A stretch of DNA of 39,770 nt. Origin: Brasilonema sp. CT11. GTDB taxonomy: Bacteria > Cyanobacteriota > Cyanobacteriia > Cyanobacteriales > Nostocaceae. This document shows, piece after piece, positions 1 through 8,219 of the stretch. Below the pieces are notes generated by a model, which searched no databases, was not told the origin of the DNA, and was given only the letters and a program-made list of their open reading frames with translations. The stretch is from positions 1 through 39,770 of the forward strand of contig NZ_JABXYX010000071.1 in assembly GCF_017982655.1 (NCBI RefSeq), read 5' to 3'. How positions within the stretch are numbered: position 1 is the stretch's first letter; every line of letters begins with the position of its first letter. The translations under genes and the position numbers were made by a program.

Positions 1-107
1 TTGAGAAGTGTTGGGCTTGGCTCAAAAGTCGGATTCGCAAATGCTTATCTAGCTTTGCTTGTCTACGGCAAGCGATCGAGTCCGTCCTTAAAGATGCAGT
101 GTCCTAA
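1..107 (+). pseudogene. IS630-type transposase, C-terminal tail (cut by window edge)
   Basis: The frame starting at base 3 reads EKCWAWLKSRIRKCL and on to a TAA at 105-107. A conserved E followed by WxxLKxxIRK and a final VLKDA is the usual end of IS630-family DDE transposases, where the E is the last catalytic residue. Only about 34 residues are in the window, so whether the full element is intact to the left cannot be judged. It ends only a few bases before a second, different IS630 fragment, so two related elements sit tail against body. Confidence 0.6.
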
Positions 108-112
108 CCTTT

Positions 113-685
113 GTGGCAACAGCTATATCTGCTGCTGTAGGAGAAATAGACCTAAAATATTTGGATGAATCAGGGTTTTGTGTATGGAGCGAACCGGGTT
201 ATACCTATTACTTTAAAGGTGAGCAAAAACGCTTAGAACAAAAAAAACGTCGTGGTCGTAGATTAAGTATTATTGCGTTTTTCCAACCTTTAATCAGTTT
301 TGTTTACGGTCTCGTAATTGGAGGTGTCAATCGCAAATCTTACATCCATATGATCGAGCAACAAGCACTGGAAGCCGAAAAAGCTAAGCGTATTAGAGTA
401 ATAGTACAGGACAATGGTCCAATACATAGATGCCAAGAAGTTCAGCAGCTATGGAAAAAGTGGGAAAGTCAGGGTTTATATATCTTTTTTCTGCCAAAAT
501 ACTGCTCCGAAATGAATCCAATTGAATTGGAGTGGCAGCACTTAAAGAAGGATGAGCTATCTGGGCAAATATTTGATGATGAGTTAGATCTTGCCTATGC
601 GGTTATTAATGGCGTTAAGGCAAGGGGAGAAAGAGGAAACTATAATACTCAACGTGTAAAATTTAACTCCAATTGCTCTGGTTAA
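113..685 (+). pseudogene. IS630-family transposase, catalytic C-terminal part only
   Basis: About 190 residues with the three acidic blocks of the IS630 DDE domain: LDESGF near residue 18, QDNGPIH near 99, and NPIELEWQHLKKDE near 136. Family members are about 340 residues and begin with a helix-turn-helix half, which is missing here. The GTG at 113 is only the first possible start after the neighbouring IS tail, so this is most likely a 5'-truncated remnant. The C-terminus (GNYNTQRVKFN) looks natural. Confidence 0.75.
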
Positions 686-1023
686 CTTTTTGTTACATAC
701 CTATAAATTTTCTCGCCTACCTACTTAGTGTAGTCACCTCGTTTCCTTTTCAGGAAAATTGGATTTCTGCTAACACGACAGTTGAATCGTTAGAAGCGGA
801 ACAAGAAAAATTTGTCTTGGGAATAACTCCATCTTATCGTTGCTATGACTCAGCTGACGAAAGCCAACAACAACAAAAGGCAAAAGAGGCAATAGAAAAC
901 TTTATTACTCAAGTGAATAATATTCACCTCAATCAATTGCAAGCAGTGACTGAGAGTCAGAAAAAAGAGGAGAAGACACAGCCAGCAGATCAATCTACCC
1001 AGTCAAACTCACAGCAAAGTTAA
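673..1023 (+). CDS. Hypothetical protein, possibly 5'-truncated by the IS630 remnant
   Basis: I do not recognise this protein. The open frame begins with TTG inside the end of the IS630 remnant. It gives a hydrophobic stretch (about residues 3-22), then a polar part with a single YRCYDSADES block, and a low-complexity tail rich in Q, S, K and E. The true start could be lower or could have been lost when the IS arrived. No Shine-Dalgarno sequence is evident. A long inverted repeat follows the stop. It may be the 3' part of a gene whose front is missing. Confidence 0.35.
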   Translation: MLWLTFCYIPINFLAYLLSVVTSFPFQENWISANTTVESLEAEQEKFVLGITPSYRCYDSADESQQQQKAKEAIENFITQVNNIHLNQLQAVTESQKKEEKTQPADQSTQSNSQQS

Positions 1024-1051
1024 AAAAATAAAGAAAAAAATTTGCTTTTGA

Positions 1052-1124
1052 CAACGAATAGCGTCTAAGTGCCGAGTTATTATATGTTAAGTTGTAACTT
1101 GATGCACTTAGGCGCTATTTGTTG
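1052..1124. repeat. Long imperfect inverted repeat (21-nt arms)
   Basis: Arms 1052-1072 (CAACGAATAGCGTCTAAGTGC) and 1104-1124 pair with two mismatches, both G-U tolerant on one strand, around a loop of about 31 nt. The hairpin starts about 30 bases after the preceding stop codon. There is no T-run after the right arm, so it is not a classical terminator. It could be a small non-autonomous element or a structured 3' end. Confidence 0.6.
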
Positions 1125-1252
1125 CCTATGTGAACTAGCTTACTAGCCCTATCAAACAGAAACTTCAAAGAAGAAAATTTCGTCAGTGTACCAATCAAGT
1201 TTTGATAATAGTTAGATCTAAAAAACGCTCTAAGTGTGAGGGTTGACGGTTC

Positions 1253-2839
1253 ATGCGAATTTTACTAGTTTATCCGATTTTTCCCAAAACATTTTGGTCT
1301 TATGAAAAAATATTGGCATTAGTTGACCGCAAGGTTCTCTTACCACCATTGGGTTTGGTGACAGTTGCAGCAATTTTGCCTCAAGAATGGGAGTTTAAGC
1401 TAGTTGATCGCAATATCCGCACAGCGACAGAAGAGGAATGGGCTTGGGCGGATGTGGTCGTTTTCTCTGCGATGATAGTCCAAAAACAAGATTTATTAGA
1501 GCAAATTCGCGAAGCAAAACAACGTGGTAAGTTAGTTGCTGTAGGTGGTCCTTACCCCACCTCAGTTCCTGGGGGAGTTCAAGAAGCTGGTGCAGATTTC
1601 CTAATTTTAGATGAAGGGGAAATTACCCTCCCGATGTTTATTGAAGCAATTAAACGGGGTGAAACCTCTGGGATTTTCCGCGCGACAGAAAAACCAGATG
1701 TCACCACAACCCCAGTACCCCGTTTTGATTTGCTGGACTTTGACGCTTACGATATGATGTCAGTTCAGTTTTCGCGGGGTTGTCCTTTCCAGTGCGAATT
1801 TTGCGACATTATAGTTCTTTACGGACGCAAACCTCGTACCAAAACTCCTGCACAACTGTTGGCAGAGTTAGATTACCTCTATAAATTGGGTTGGCGGCGT
1901 GGTATTTTTATGGTGGATGACAACTTTATCGGCAACAAGCGCAATGTTAAGTTGTTGCTCAAAGAGTTAAAGGTTTGGATGGCAGAACACAAGTATCCAT
2001 TCCGGTTTGACACCGAAGCTTCTATTGACTTAGCACAAGATCTAGAATTAATGGAGTTGATGGTTGAGTGCGGTTTTGCTGCCGTGTTTTTGGGAATTGA
2101 AACACCGGATGAAGACAGTTTGCAACTCACAAAGAAGTTTCAAAATACGCGTAGTTCATTAACTGACGCTGTGCAAACTATCATCAAAGTGGGTTTACGC
2201 CCAATGGCTGGGTTTATTATTGGTTTTGATGGAGAGAAATCAGGCGCAGGCGATCGCATTGCCCGCTTTGCCGAACAAGCAGCAATTCCCTCCACAACTT
2301 TTGCTATGTTACAAGCACTACCAAATACAGCCCTTTGGCATCGGCTCAATAAAGAAGGACGACTACGGGAAAATAAAGATGGCAACATCAACCAGACAAC
2401 TTTGATGAACTTTCTCCCCACCCGTTCTTTGGAAGACATTGCCAGAGAATATATTGAAGCTTTTTGTAATTTATATGACCCAGTGTCCTACTTGGATCGT
2501 ACCTACCGTTGTTTCCTAATTATGGGTAAGCCCAGTTGGAAAGCACCATTCAAGATGCCAGAGTGGGTTGTTGTTAAAGCGCTGCTACTGATTATTTGGA
2601 GACAAGGAATAAAACGTGAAACTCGCTGGAAGTTCTGGCACCACCTGTTTAGTATCCTCAAGCGTAACCCTGGGGTCGCAGAGCATTATCTCGCCACTTG
2701 CGCCCACAATGAACATTTCTTGGAGTATCGCCAAATTGTACGAGAGCAAATAGAATCTCAGCTTGCTGAATATTTGGCACAAGGCGTAGAAAAACCATAT
2801 GAGATAGTGAATCAGACAGTGGCTGCTGTAGCTACTTGA
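1253..2839 (+). CDS. B12-binding radical SAM protein (DUF4070-type, HpnP-like)
   Basis: 528 residues. The N-terminal 150 residues resemble a cobalamin-binding Rossmann domain (MRILLVYPIFP start, later VGGPYPTSVP). The radical SAM core follows, with the CxxxCxxC cluster motif at C177, C181 and C184 (RGCPFQCEFC), and then FMVDDNFIGN and a long DUF4070-like C-terminal region. Enzymes of this class use methylcobalamin and S-adenosylmethionine to methylate unactivated carbons. Overall length and layout match hopanoid C-2 methylase HpnP, but close cyanobacterial paralogues of unknown substrate share them, so the substrate is left open. The ATG is preceded by GAGGG about 12 bases upstream. It is apparently monocistronic. 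Confidence 0.85.
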   Translation: MRILLVYPIFPKTFWSYEKILALVDRKVLLPPLGLVTVAAILPQEWEFKLVDRNIRTATEEEWAWADVVVFSAMIVQKQDLLEQIREAKQRGKLVAVGGPYPTSVPGGVQEAGADFLILDEGEITLPMFIEAIKRGETSGIFRATEKPDVTTTPVPRFDLLDFDAYDMMSVQFSRGCPFQCEFCDIIVLYGRKPRTKTPAQLLAELDYLYKLGWRRGIFMVDDNFIGNKRNVKLLLKELKVWMAEHKYPFRFDTEASIDLAQDLELMELMVECGFAAVFLGIETPDEDSLQLTKKFQNTRSSLTDAVQTIIKVGLRPMAGFIIGFDGEKSGAGDRIARFAEQAAIPSTTFAMLQALPNTALWHRLNKEGRLRENKDGNINQTTLMNFLPTRSLEDIAREYIEAFCNLYDPVSYLDRTYRCFLIMGKPSWKAPFKMPEWVVVKALLLIIWRQGIKRETRWKFWHHLFSILKRNPGVAEHYLATCAHNEHFLEYRQIVREQIESQLAEYLAQGVEKPYEIVNQTVAAVAT

Positions 2840-3125
2840 GTATGGCTCATAGTTTGTTCAGCCAGTATCACCACAAAACAACAAGCTTATTTACAGTGTC
2901 AGGAGAATTATAAAAAGAAAAGAAGCGCCATGTGTTAAGTTTACGCTTAGAACACACTAGGGTCTGAGTTTGACCGCTGGATACTTAGTTTACGTGCTAT
3001 ATTGTGCTGTACGCTAAAATCTTTATGCCATACATTAAACTTCATTGCGAAGTCAGAAGATAGACAAAATAACATGATAAATATTTTGTAATGTAAAGCA
3101 ACTGTAAAATTTGAAGGAGAACACA

Positions 3126-3332
3126 GTGGCAACGGAATCAAATTTATTAACGAGCACAAACGCAGTGCGTGATGATTTTAGTGAATACGTAGCCCATCTA
3201 CAGCTTCACATGGCACTGCAGGCTCGCAATCTGGTTCCACCTTTGAAACAGTCTCTGGAAGACAGCCGGGATCAATTACTCCATCAAACCCAAGCCAATT
3301 TTGAAAAGCTAGTTTCTCGTAGAGCAATATAG
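3126..3332 (+). CDS. Small conserved hypothetical protein
   Basis: A 68-residue acidic, helix-rich protein with no membrane segment or cysteine. It reads VATESNLLTSTNAVRDD, then LQLHMALQARNLVPPL, then a charged helix ending EKLVSRRAI. I chose GTG at 3126 because AAGGAGA at 3114-3120 sits six bases upstream. A TTG further up would put the ribosome site inside the gene. It looks like a short conserved cyanobacterial protein of unknown function. It stands alone between longer gaps on both sides. Confidence 0.7.
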   Translation: MATESNLLTSTNAVRDDFSEYVAHLQLHMALQARNLVPPLKQSLEDSRDQLLHQTQANFEKLVSRRAI

Positions 3333-3528
3333 CTCAAAAGTGTTAAACAATGTTAGGTAAAATTAAGATATAGGCAGATTTTGTTAAGACGAGGCTAATG
3401 CTATTCTGGTAAAAATCTGATCTATAATATCTTAAGTTACGAAAATCACCCTTTTGGTTAAATAGAAAGTACCACAAAGCCGTTAAGATGATTGCAGCAG
3501 TTCCTTTGACCTAGTTACTCTAAGCTGA

Positions 3529-4788
3529 ATGGCGGCTCGAATGAAAATGACTTCATTACTTCAGCGAAATCTTAGCGTTATTATCCGACAAGTCCAATAC
3601 CGGGACTTGGACGGAATAGAACGCCTAACTCAAGAGTCATTCGCAGCCCAAACCCCCAAGGGATCTGGTGATGCAATGCGGCAAATGCAATGGCTGCGCG
3701 GCTGGTATGGATTACTCAAGTGTTTGAGTTGGTTTCCCAATCCATTACGGTATCGTTTCTATGCATACGTAGCAGAACAAGGGCGTACGCTTCTGGGAAT
3801 GATTCAAATATCGCCGTTTAATCGCACGCACAGCACCTGGAGGGTTGAGCGCGTGATGGTAGAGCGTGCGATTGATAAGCAAGCAACAGGCTCACAGCTT
3901 TTGCGCTATTGCTTTGAATCAATATTGGAGGCTCGTACTTGGCTTTTAGAAGTAAATGTCAACGACAAAGACGCACTGGCGCTTTATCGCAAAAACGGAT
4001 TTCAGCGCTTAGCAGAAATGACATACTGGGAAATAGAACCAGAGTTGCTTGAAGAATTGGCGAAATCAGAACCAGATTTACCCAATCTGCTGCCTGTAAG
4101 TAATGCTGATGCGCAGCTATTGTATCAACTAGATACGGCATCAATGCCACCTTTAGTACGGCAAGTGTTTGACCGTAACGCCGATGACTTTAAAACAACT
4201 CTGTTTGGCGCTTTAACAGAAGCAGTGAAGCAGTGGGTGACGAAAGTAGAAGTTGTGAGTGGTTACGTTTTTGAACCCCAACGCAAAGCTGCGATCGGCT
4301 ATTTTCAAGTGCGATTGGATCGTAAAGGTCAACAGCCCCATGTGGCAACCTTGACAGTAAACCCAGCTTACACCTGGTTGTATCCAGAGTTACTTTCTCA
4401 ACTCGCTCGAATAGCACAGGATTTTCCTCCACAAGCTCTACAAGTCACCTCAGCAGATTATCACCCAGAAAGAGAGGAGTTTTTGGAGAGAATGGGTGCA
4501 AGTCGCACAGAACACACCTTGATGATGTCTCGCTCTGTGTGGCATAAACTGCGGGAGTCAAAATTTGTCTCTCTAGAAGGAATTCAGTTACCAGAAATGT
4601 TGCAAGGCTTACAACCTGCACGTAAACCGATTCCCGGTGGGATGTCATGGGTACAACAAGGACAGCCAGTGTCGCCAGAAAGAATTGCACAACCCAATAC
4701 GACAAAAGAAACTATTGTCTTTTCGTGCAATAACAGCAACGTAGAAACATCTAGCCAGCAAGAACCGGCAGATCCTCGGCAGGAGTGA
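3529..4788 (+). CDS. Tandem GNAT-family N-acetyltransferase-like protein
   Basis: 419 residues. The first half holds a recognisable GNAT fold: a starting RQVQYRDLDGIERL strand-helix, then VERVMVERAIDKQATGSQLL, which matches the acetyl-CoA-binding motif A, and ALALYRKNGFQRL, the typical end of the fold. The second half (about 190-345) has a weaker repeat of the same kind (RKAAIGYFQVRL, EEFLERMGAS). The last 70 residues are polar and probably disordered. Substrate is unknown. Its stop is only six bases before the ruvX frame, so the two are likely co-transcribed. ATG 3541 is an alternative start; neither has a strong ribosome site. Confidence 0.75.
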   Translation: MAARMKMTSLLQRNLSVIIRQVQYRDLDGIERLTQESFAAQTPKGSGDAMRQMQWLRGWYGLLKCLSWFPNPLRYRFYAYVAEQGRTLLGMIQISPFNRTHSTWRVERVMVERAIDKQATGSQLLRYCFESILEARTWLLEVNVNDKDALALYRKNGFQRLAEMTYWEIEPELLEELAKSEPDLPNLLPVSNADAQLLYQLDTASMPPLVRQVFDRNADDFKTTLFGALTEAVKQWVTKVEVVSGYVFEPQRKAAIGYFQVRLDRKGQQPHVATLTVNPAYTWLYPELLSQLARIAQDFPPQALQVTSADYHPEREEFLERMGASRTEHTLMMSRSVWHKLRESKFVSLEGIQLPEMLQGLQPARKPIPGGMSWVQQGQPVSPERIAQPNTTKETIVFSCNNSNVETSSQQEPADPRQE

Positions 4789-4794
4789 TTAGCA

Positions 4795-5478
4795 GTGGGT
4801 TTTGAACAAGGACAAGCACACAAGGATATAACGGAACAATTAGACAAAGGGATACAAGGGCAATCTCTCCCCCATTCACGCCAGGTGCTACAACGGGAGG
4901 AACCCCAACGCCAGATCCCTACGGAGGGAAACCCTCCTGCAGGACTGGCTCCGCAACGCACTGGCTCCCTTGCTTGCCATGTCCCTGTCTGTTTGCCTAC
5001 TCCACCGACACAGGAAAAAAGCTCACACCAATTCGTTTGTGCTTTAGGATTAGATGTAGGGCGCAAACGTATTGGTGTTGCAGGGTGCGATCGCACTGGT
5101 TTAATAGCCACTGGTATCACTACTATAGAGCGAACATCGTTTGATCGGGATGTAGAGCAAATACGACAACTCGTCAATCAGCGGCAAATACAAGTCCTAA
5201 TTGTTGGGTTACCTTATTCTATGGATGGATCTTTAGGATTTCAGGCTCGTCAAGTGCAGAAATTTACAACAAGACTTGCCAAGGTTCTCAAACTGCCTGT
5301 GGAATATGTTGATGAACGATTAACTTCATTTCAGGCAGAGCAAATGCTCATAGCAGAGAATCGCTCTCCTTCTCGTCACAAACAACTTATTGACCGTAAA
5401 GCAGCATCCATCATCTTACAACAATGGCTGGATACGAGGCGATCTCGTTTGAAAAGCACACTAGTTTCTGCTGATTGA
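4795..5478 (+). CDS. ruvX: Holliday junction resolvase-like protein RuvX (YqgF), N-terminally extended
   Basis: The RNase H-like resolvase domain begins near residue 83 (ALGLDVGRKRIG, first catalytic Asp) and continues with LIVGLPYSMDG, VEYVDERLTSFQAE (catalytic Glu) and IDRKAASIILQQWLD (final Asp). RuvX/YqgF acts in recombination and/or pre-16S rRNA maturation. Families are 135-160 residues; this frame has about 80 extra residues at the front. Much of the extension is encoded by a GC-rich repeat (4870-5030), including a perfect GGAGGG AAA CCCTCC palindrome. GTG at 4795 follows the GNAT stop by six bases. The only later in-frame start I see is TTG near 4993. The repeat has therefore probably lengthened the protein or moved its start. 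Confidence 0.8.
   Translation: MGFEQGQAHKDITEQLDKGIQGQSLPHSRQVLQREEPQRQIPTEGNPPAGLAPQRTGSLACHVPVCLPTPPTQEKSSHQFVCALGLDVGRKRIGVAGCDRTGLIATGITTIERTSFDRDVEQIRQLVNQRQIQVLIVGLPYSMDGSLGFQARQVQKFTTRLAKVLKLPVEYVDERLTSFQAEQMLIAENRSPSRHKQLIDRKAASIILQQWLDTRRSRLKSTLVSAD
4870..5030 (+). repeat. Nostoc-type GC-rich repeat inside the 5' part of ruvX
   Basis: This stretch holds the perfect hairpin GGAGGGAAACCCTCC at 4923-4937 plus CAGGACTGGCTCCGCAACGC and CTGGCTCCCTTGC direct echoes. Such blocks normally lie between genes in heterocystous cyanobacteria. Here the ruvX frame runs through without a stop. The outer edges are approximate. Confidence 0.5.
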
Positions 5479-5641
5479 TCCAAGCTTTTAACATGATATT
5501 CTGAAATGTATTAATCAGTTTTACCCTTCGACTCCGCTCAGGGTAAACCCTTAGTTTGATTAATAAAATCTGTTTAAAGAAAGAATTCGGTTATTATAAC
5601 AGTTGCTCGTAGTTTTTAGTAAAAAAGTCAAGATCTCCACT

Positions 5642-6214
5642 ATGTTTTCCTCATCCTTTCCTGAAGAAAATGACCAGAGTCGTACTGGTTCCATCACTTT
5701 GACTGATGACAAAGGCAGAACCCTTGAATGCTACATTGAGCATTCACTCAGCGTAGATGGTCAAGAGTACGTTTTGCTTCTCCCGGTTGACTCACCAATA
5801 GAAATTTTTGCTTGGCAAGGTGAAGAAGAAGAAGAAGAAGCCATTTTAGTGGAAGATGAAGCGATAATCGACCAAATATTTGGTATAGCCCAAGCTGTTC
5901 TTTCTGAGCAAAATCTGTTTTTAAAGCATACAGCTTATGCTCTGACTGTTGCAGGTGATTTACCGCCAGTGGAAGAGTCAGAACTTTTTACTCTAGAAAT
6001 TGAAGATGAAGAGGCAGATTTAGAGCCAGAGCAATTACAACTGCTATCGAGTTTTTACCACGAAGAACAGGAGTACGCAATTTACACTCCCCTCGATCCA
6101 CTGCTGTTTTTCGCACGAATATCTCAAGCTGGAAAACCAGAATTGCTATCACCAGAAGAGTTTCGTCAAGTCCAACCTCTGTTAGAAGAACATTTGTTTA
6201 ATGAAGTAGAGTAA
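5642..6214 (+). CDS. DUF3727 (DUF1292-like) domain protein
   Basis: 190 residues, strongly acidic. The N-terminal half (SGSITLTDDKGRTLECYIE-like start, then YVLLLPVDSPIEIFAW) resembles the small DUF1292 fold. It is followed by a run of seven or so glutamates and a C-terminal DUF3727 half (YAIYTPLDPLLFFARI). Function is unknown. Its position between ruvX and mltG is a common cyanobacterial order. ATG 5642 was chosen over a TTG upstream because the family starts near MFSSSFPEE. No signal peptide, so it is expected in the cytoplasm. Confidence 0.75.
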   Translation: MFSSSFPEENDQSRTGSITLTDDKGRTLECYIEHSLSVDGQEYVLLLPVDSPIEIFAWQGEEEEEEAILVEDEAIIDQIFGIAQAVLSEQNLFLKHTAYALTVAGDLPPVEESELFTLEIEDEEADLEPEQLQLLSSFYHEEQEYAIYTPLDPLLFFARISQAGKPELLSPEEFRQVQPLLEEHLFNEVE

Positions 6215-6230
6215 GATAAAAAAATTAAAA

Positions 6231-6268
6231 ATTAAAAATTAAAAGAATTAAAAAATTTAATTTTTAAT
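6231..6268. repeat. AT-only perfect inverted repeat before mltG
   Basis: ATTAAAAATTAAA at 6231-6243 is the exact reverse complement of 6256-6268, with a 12-nt loop. It lies in the 85-base gap between the DUF3727 gene and mltG. It is a low-complexity spacer; it might attenuate transcription, but its pure AT stem is weak. Confidence 0.5.
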
Positions 6269-6299
6269 CAGGGATTTTTCGTTATCATCTTTTACTTAG

Positions 6300-7385
6300 A
6301 TGCATCTTTGGCAAAAAAGTTGGAAGCAGTTATTTATCCTGGGTCTAGTGCCGTTAACCCTTTTATTTGGTACTTGGCAAAGTTGGAGATGGTGGAATTG
6401 GGCAACAAGCGCACCCATCCAAACAGTAAATCTAGGTGCAACAGCAAATAATTCGGTAAAATGGCAGCAGATTCAAATCCCTCCAGGAACGGCATCACAG
6501 CAAATCGGTCGTGATTTAGAAAAGGCCGGTTTGATTCGCTCACAATTGGCGTGGGATGTGTGGGCACGTTACTTGGAGTGGAAAAACCCTCAAGGTAGTT
6601 TTCAAGCAGGAACATACGAACTTTCTGCCACCCAGCCTCTATCGGCGATCGCCCAAAAAATTTGGCTCGGAGTTGCAGTACAAAATAGTTACACGATTCC
6701 CGAAGGCTGGTCATTGCGACAAATGGCAGCATATTTTCAAGAAAGAAAATTTTTCTTAGCTAAAGATTTTCTCGCAGCCACAAGTCAAATTGATCGCAGC
6801 CAATTTTCGTGGCTTCCCGCTGATCTACCTTCCTTAGAAGGATTTTTGTACCCAGATACATACAAAATTGCCCGTGGTCGCATCAGTCCCCAAGATGTTA
6901 TTAAACAAATGCTCAATGGCTTCCAGCAAGTCGCATTGCCATTGTATAAAAAAGAACAAAAGAAAACTCCTCTCGACCTTAAGCAATGGGTGACTCTCGC
7001 CAGTATAGTTGAGAAAGAGGCAGTAGTGGCGAGTGAGCGCCCCCTGATAGCTGGAGTATTCTTCTCTAGGCTACAAAAGGGTATGCGCTTGGAAAGTGAT
7101 CCAACAGTTGAGTATGCTTTGGGCATACGTCAAACAGCAGATAAACCTCTGACTTTCGCTCAAGTCAAAACCGTCTCTCCTTACAACACCTATCTTAATC
7201 CTGGCTTACCACCTGCTCCAATTGCCTCTCCAGGGTTAGCAAGTCTCAAAGCAACGCTTGCTCCAGAAAAAACTGATTACTTGTTTTTTGTGGCACGTTA
7301 CGATGGTACTCACGTATTCAGTCGGACTTTACAAGAACACCAAACCGCAGTTGCCAAAATCCGCAAAGAAAGAAGTGGTCTGTAG
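6300..7385 (+). CDS. mltG: Endolytic peptidoglycan transglycosylase MltG (YceG-like)
   Basis: 361 residues. There is one N-terminal membrane anchor (about 10-24), then a LysM-like subdomain and the YceG catalytic domain. Diagnostic blocks are EGFLYPDTYKI near 180-190, LASIVEKEA with the presumed catalytic Glu near 238, and MRLESDPTVEYALG. MltG cuts nascent glycan strands in the periplasm and sets their length. C-terminal TDYLFFVARYDGTHVFS is typical. The ATG was taken at 6300, at the anchor's natural start. The yqeG-like gene follows after 37 bases in the same direction. Confidence 0.92.
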   Translation: MHLWQKSWKQLFILGLVPLTLLFGTWQSWRWWNWATSAPIQTVNLGATANNSVKWQQIQIPPGTASQQIGRDLEKAGLIRSQLAWDVWARYLEWKNPQGSFQAGTYELSATQPLSAIAQKIWLGVAVQNSYTIPEGWSLRQMAAYFQERKFFLAKDFLAATSQIDRSQFSWLPADLPSLEGFLYPDTYKIARGRISPQDVIKQMLNGFQQVALPLYKKEQKKTPLDLKQWVTLASIVEKEAVVASERPLIAGVFFSRLQKGMRLESDPTVEYALGIRQTADKPLTFAQVKTVSPYNTYLNPGLPPAPIASPGLASLKATLAPEKTDYLFFVARYDGTHVFSRTLQEHQTAVAKIRKERSGL

Positions 7386-7401
7386 TCCTTTATTTTATGC
7401 C

Positions 7402-7429
7402 AATGACTAATGACTAATCACTATGAACT
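7402..7429 (+). repeat. Heptamer tandem repeat (STRR) at the yqeG-like start codon
   Basis: Four consecutive 7-mers: AATGACT, AATGACT, AATCACT, ATGAACT. The last one contains the start codon at 7423. Such degenerate heptamer arrays (short tandemly repeated repetitive sequences) are typical of heterocystous cyanobacteria. Confidence 0.7.
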
Positions 7430-7980
7430 GGAACAATCTCATACAGCCTAGCTTGATTTTAGAAGGTTCAGTGTTGAACCTCACACCAGACATGATCCGA
7501 AAAAATGGGCTGAAGGGGCTGGTGTTGGATGTAGATGAAACATTAGTACCAATAAAAGCTGCCTCCGCTTCTGTGGAACTCCAACAGTGGGTAGAACAAA
7601 TGCGCCCCTGTGCAAAATTGTGCTTGGTGAGTAATAACCTGAGTCAAACTCGGATTGGTGGAATTGCGCGATCGCTCAACCTGCCTTATTTCTTAGGTGC
7701 TGCCAAGCCCTCGGGACGTAAAATTCGGCAAGCACTCAAAGCGATGGATTTACCTGTACATCAGGTAGGAATGGTGGGAGATAGATTATTCACTGATGTC
7801 TTAGCAGGTAATCGCTTGGGAATGTTTACCATCTTGGTAGAGCCGATTATCCATCCAGATGTTGCTCTTCGTTCCCATCCCATACGCAACTTTGAAGTTT
7901 GGGTTTCTGAAATTCTCGGTGCTTCTATTACTCCTAAGACAAAAAGAGTTACAAAAATTAATAAATCATCAGGAAAGTAA
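7423..7980 (+). CDS. YqeG-family HAD-IIIA phosphatase
   Basis: 185 residues. HAD motif I is LDVDETLVP (D36 nucleophile, D38 acid/base), motif II is LVSNN near 69-72, the conserved Lys is in GAAKPSGRK (K95), and motif III/IV is MVGDRLFTDV (D120, D125). YqeG proteins are small cytoplasmic HAD phosphatases; YqeG-type relatives in eukaryotes (PTPMT/GEP4 group) dephosphorylate phosphatidylglycerophosphate, so a role in phosphatidylglycerol synthesis is plausible but not shown. There is no classical ribosome site; a heptamer array runs right into the ATG. Confidence 0.85.
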   Translation: MNWNNLIQPSLILEGSVLNLTPDMIRKNGLKGLVLDVDETLVPIKAASASVELQQWVEQMRPCAKLCLVSNNLSQTRIGGIARSLNLPYFLGAAKPSGRKIRQALKAMDLPVHQVGMVGDRLFTDVLAGNRLGMFTILVEPIIHPDVALRSHPIRNFEVWVSEILGASITPKTKRVTKINKSSGK

Positions 7981-8101
7981 ACCTAAAGAAAAAATAAAAA
8001 AAACTTTGTTTCAAACAAAAATCTGCAACAATAATAAGTATAAATAACAAAGGAGTCAGCCAAAATAAAGACTCTAACTCATAACAACTCAATATAAAAA
8101 A

Positions 8102-8144
8102 GTGAAGCGTCAGCCTCAATGTTATAGAGGATCTGGGGCTTCAC
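8102..8144 (+). terminator. Possible hairpin terminator after the yqeG-like gene
   Basis: GTGAAGC (8102-8108) pairs with GCTTCAC (8138-8144), with an inner CCTC/GAGG pair. AATTTTG follows, a weak T-run. Lying between two same-strand genes, it could end mltG-yqeG transcription. Confidence 0.45.
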
Positions 8145-8184
8145 AATTTTGTTAATTGTCCCTAGTTCTATGTCATAAAATGAG

Positions 8185-8219
8185 TGACCGATGACTAGTG
8201 ACTCATGACCAATGACTAA
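8185..8219 (+). repeat. Heptamer tandem repeat (STRR) containing the proB start codon
   Basis: Five perfect-period 7-mers: TGACCGA, TGACTAG, TGACTCA, TGACCAA, TGACTAA. The proB ATG at 8212 straddles the last two units, so the first codons of proB (ATG ACT AA.) are repeat sequence. Confidence 0.75.

Noticed and set aside
4584-5177. 197-codon minus-strand frame opposite the GNAT/ruvX junction
   Set aside because: Cys/Ser-rich product with no domain; the plus strand carries recognised proteins throughout, so it is a shadow frame.
7859-8047. 62-codon plus-strand frame overlapping the yqeG-like gene
   Set aside because: Most of it lies in another frame of the phosphatase gene and the rest is AT-rich Lys/Asn coding; no ribosome site.
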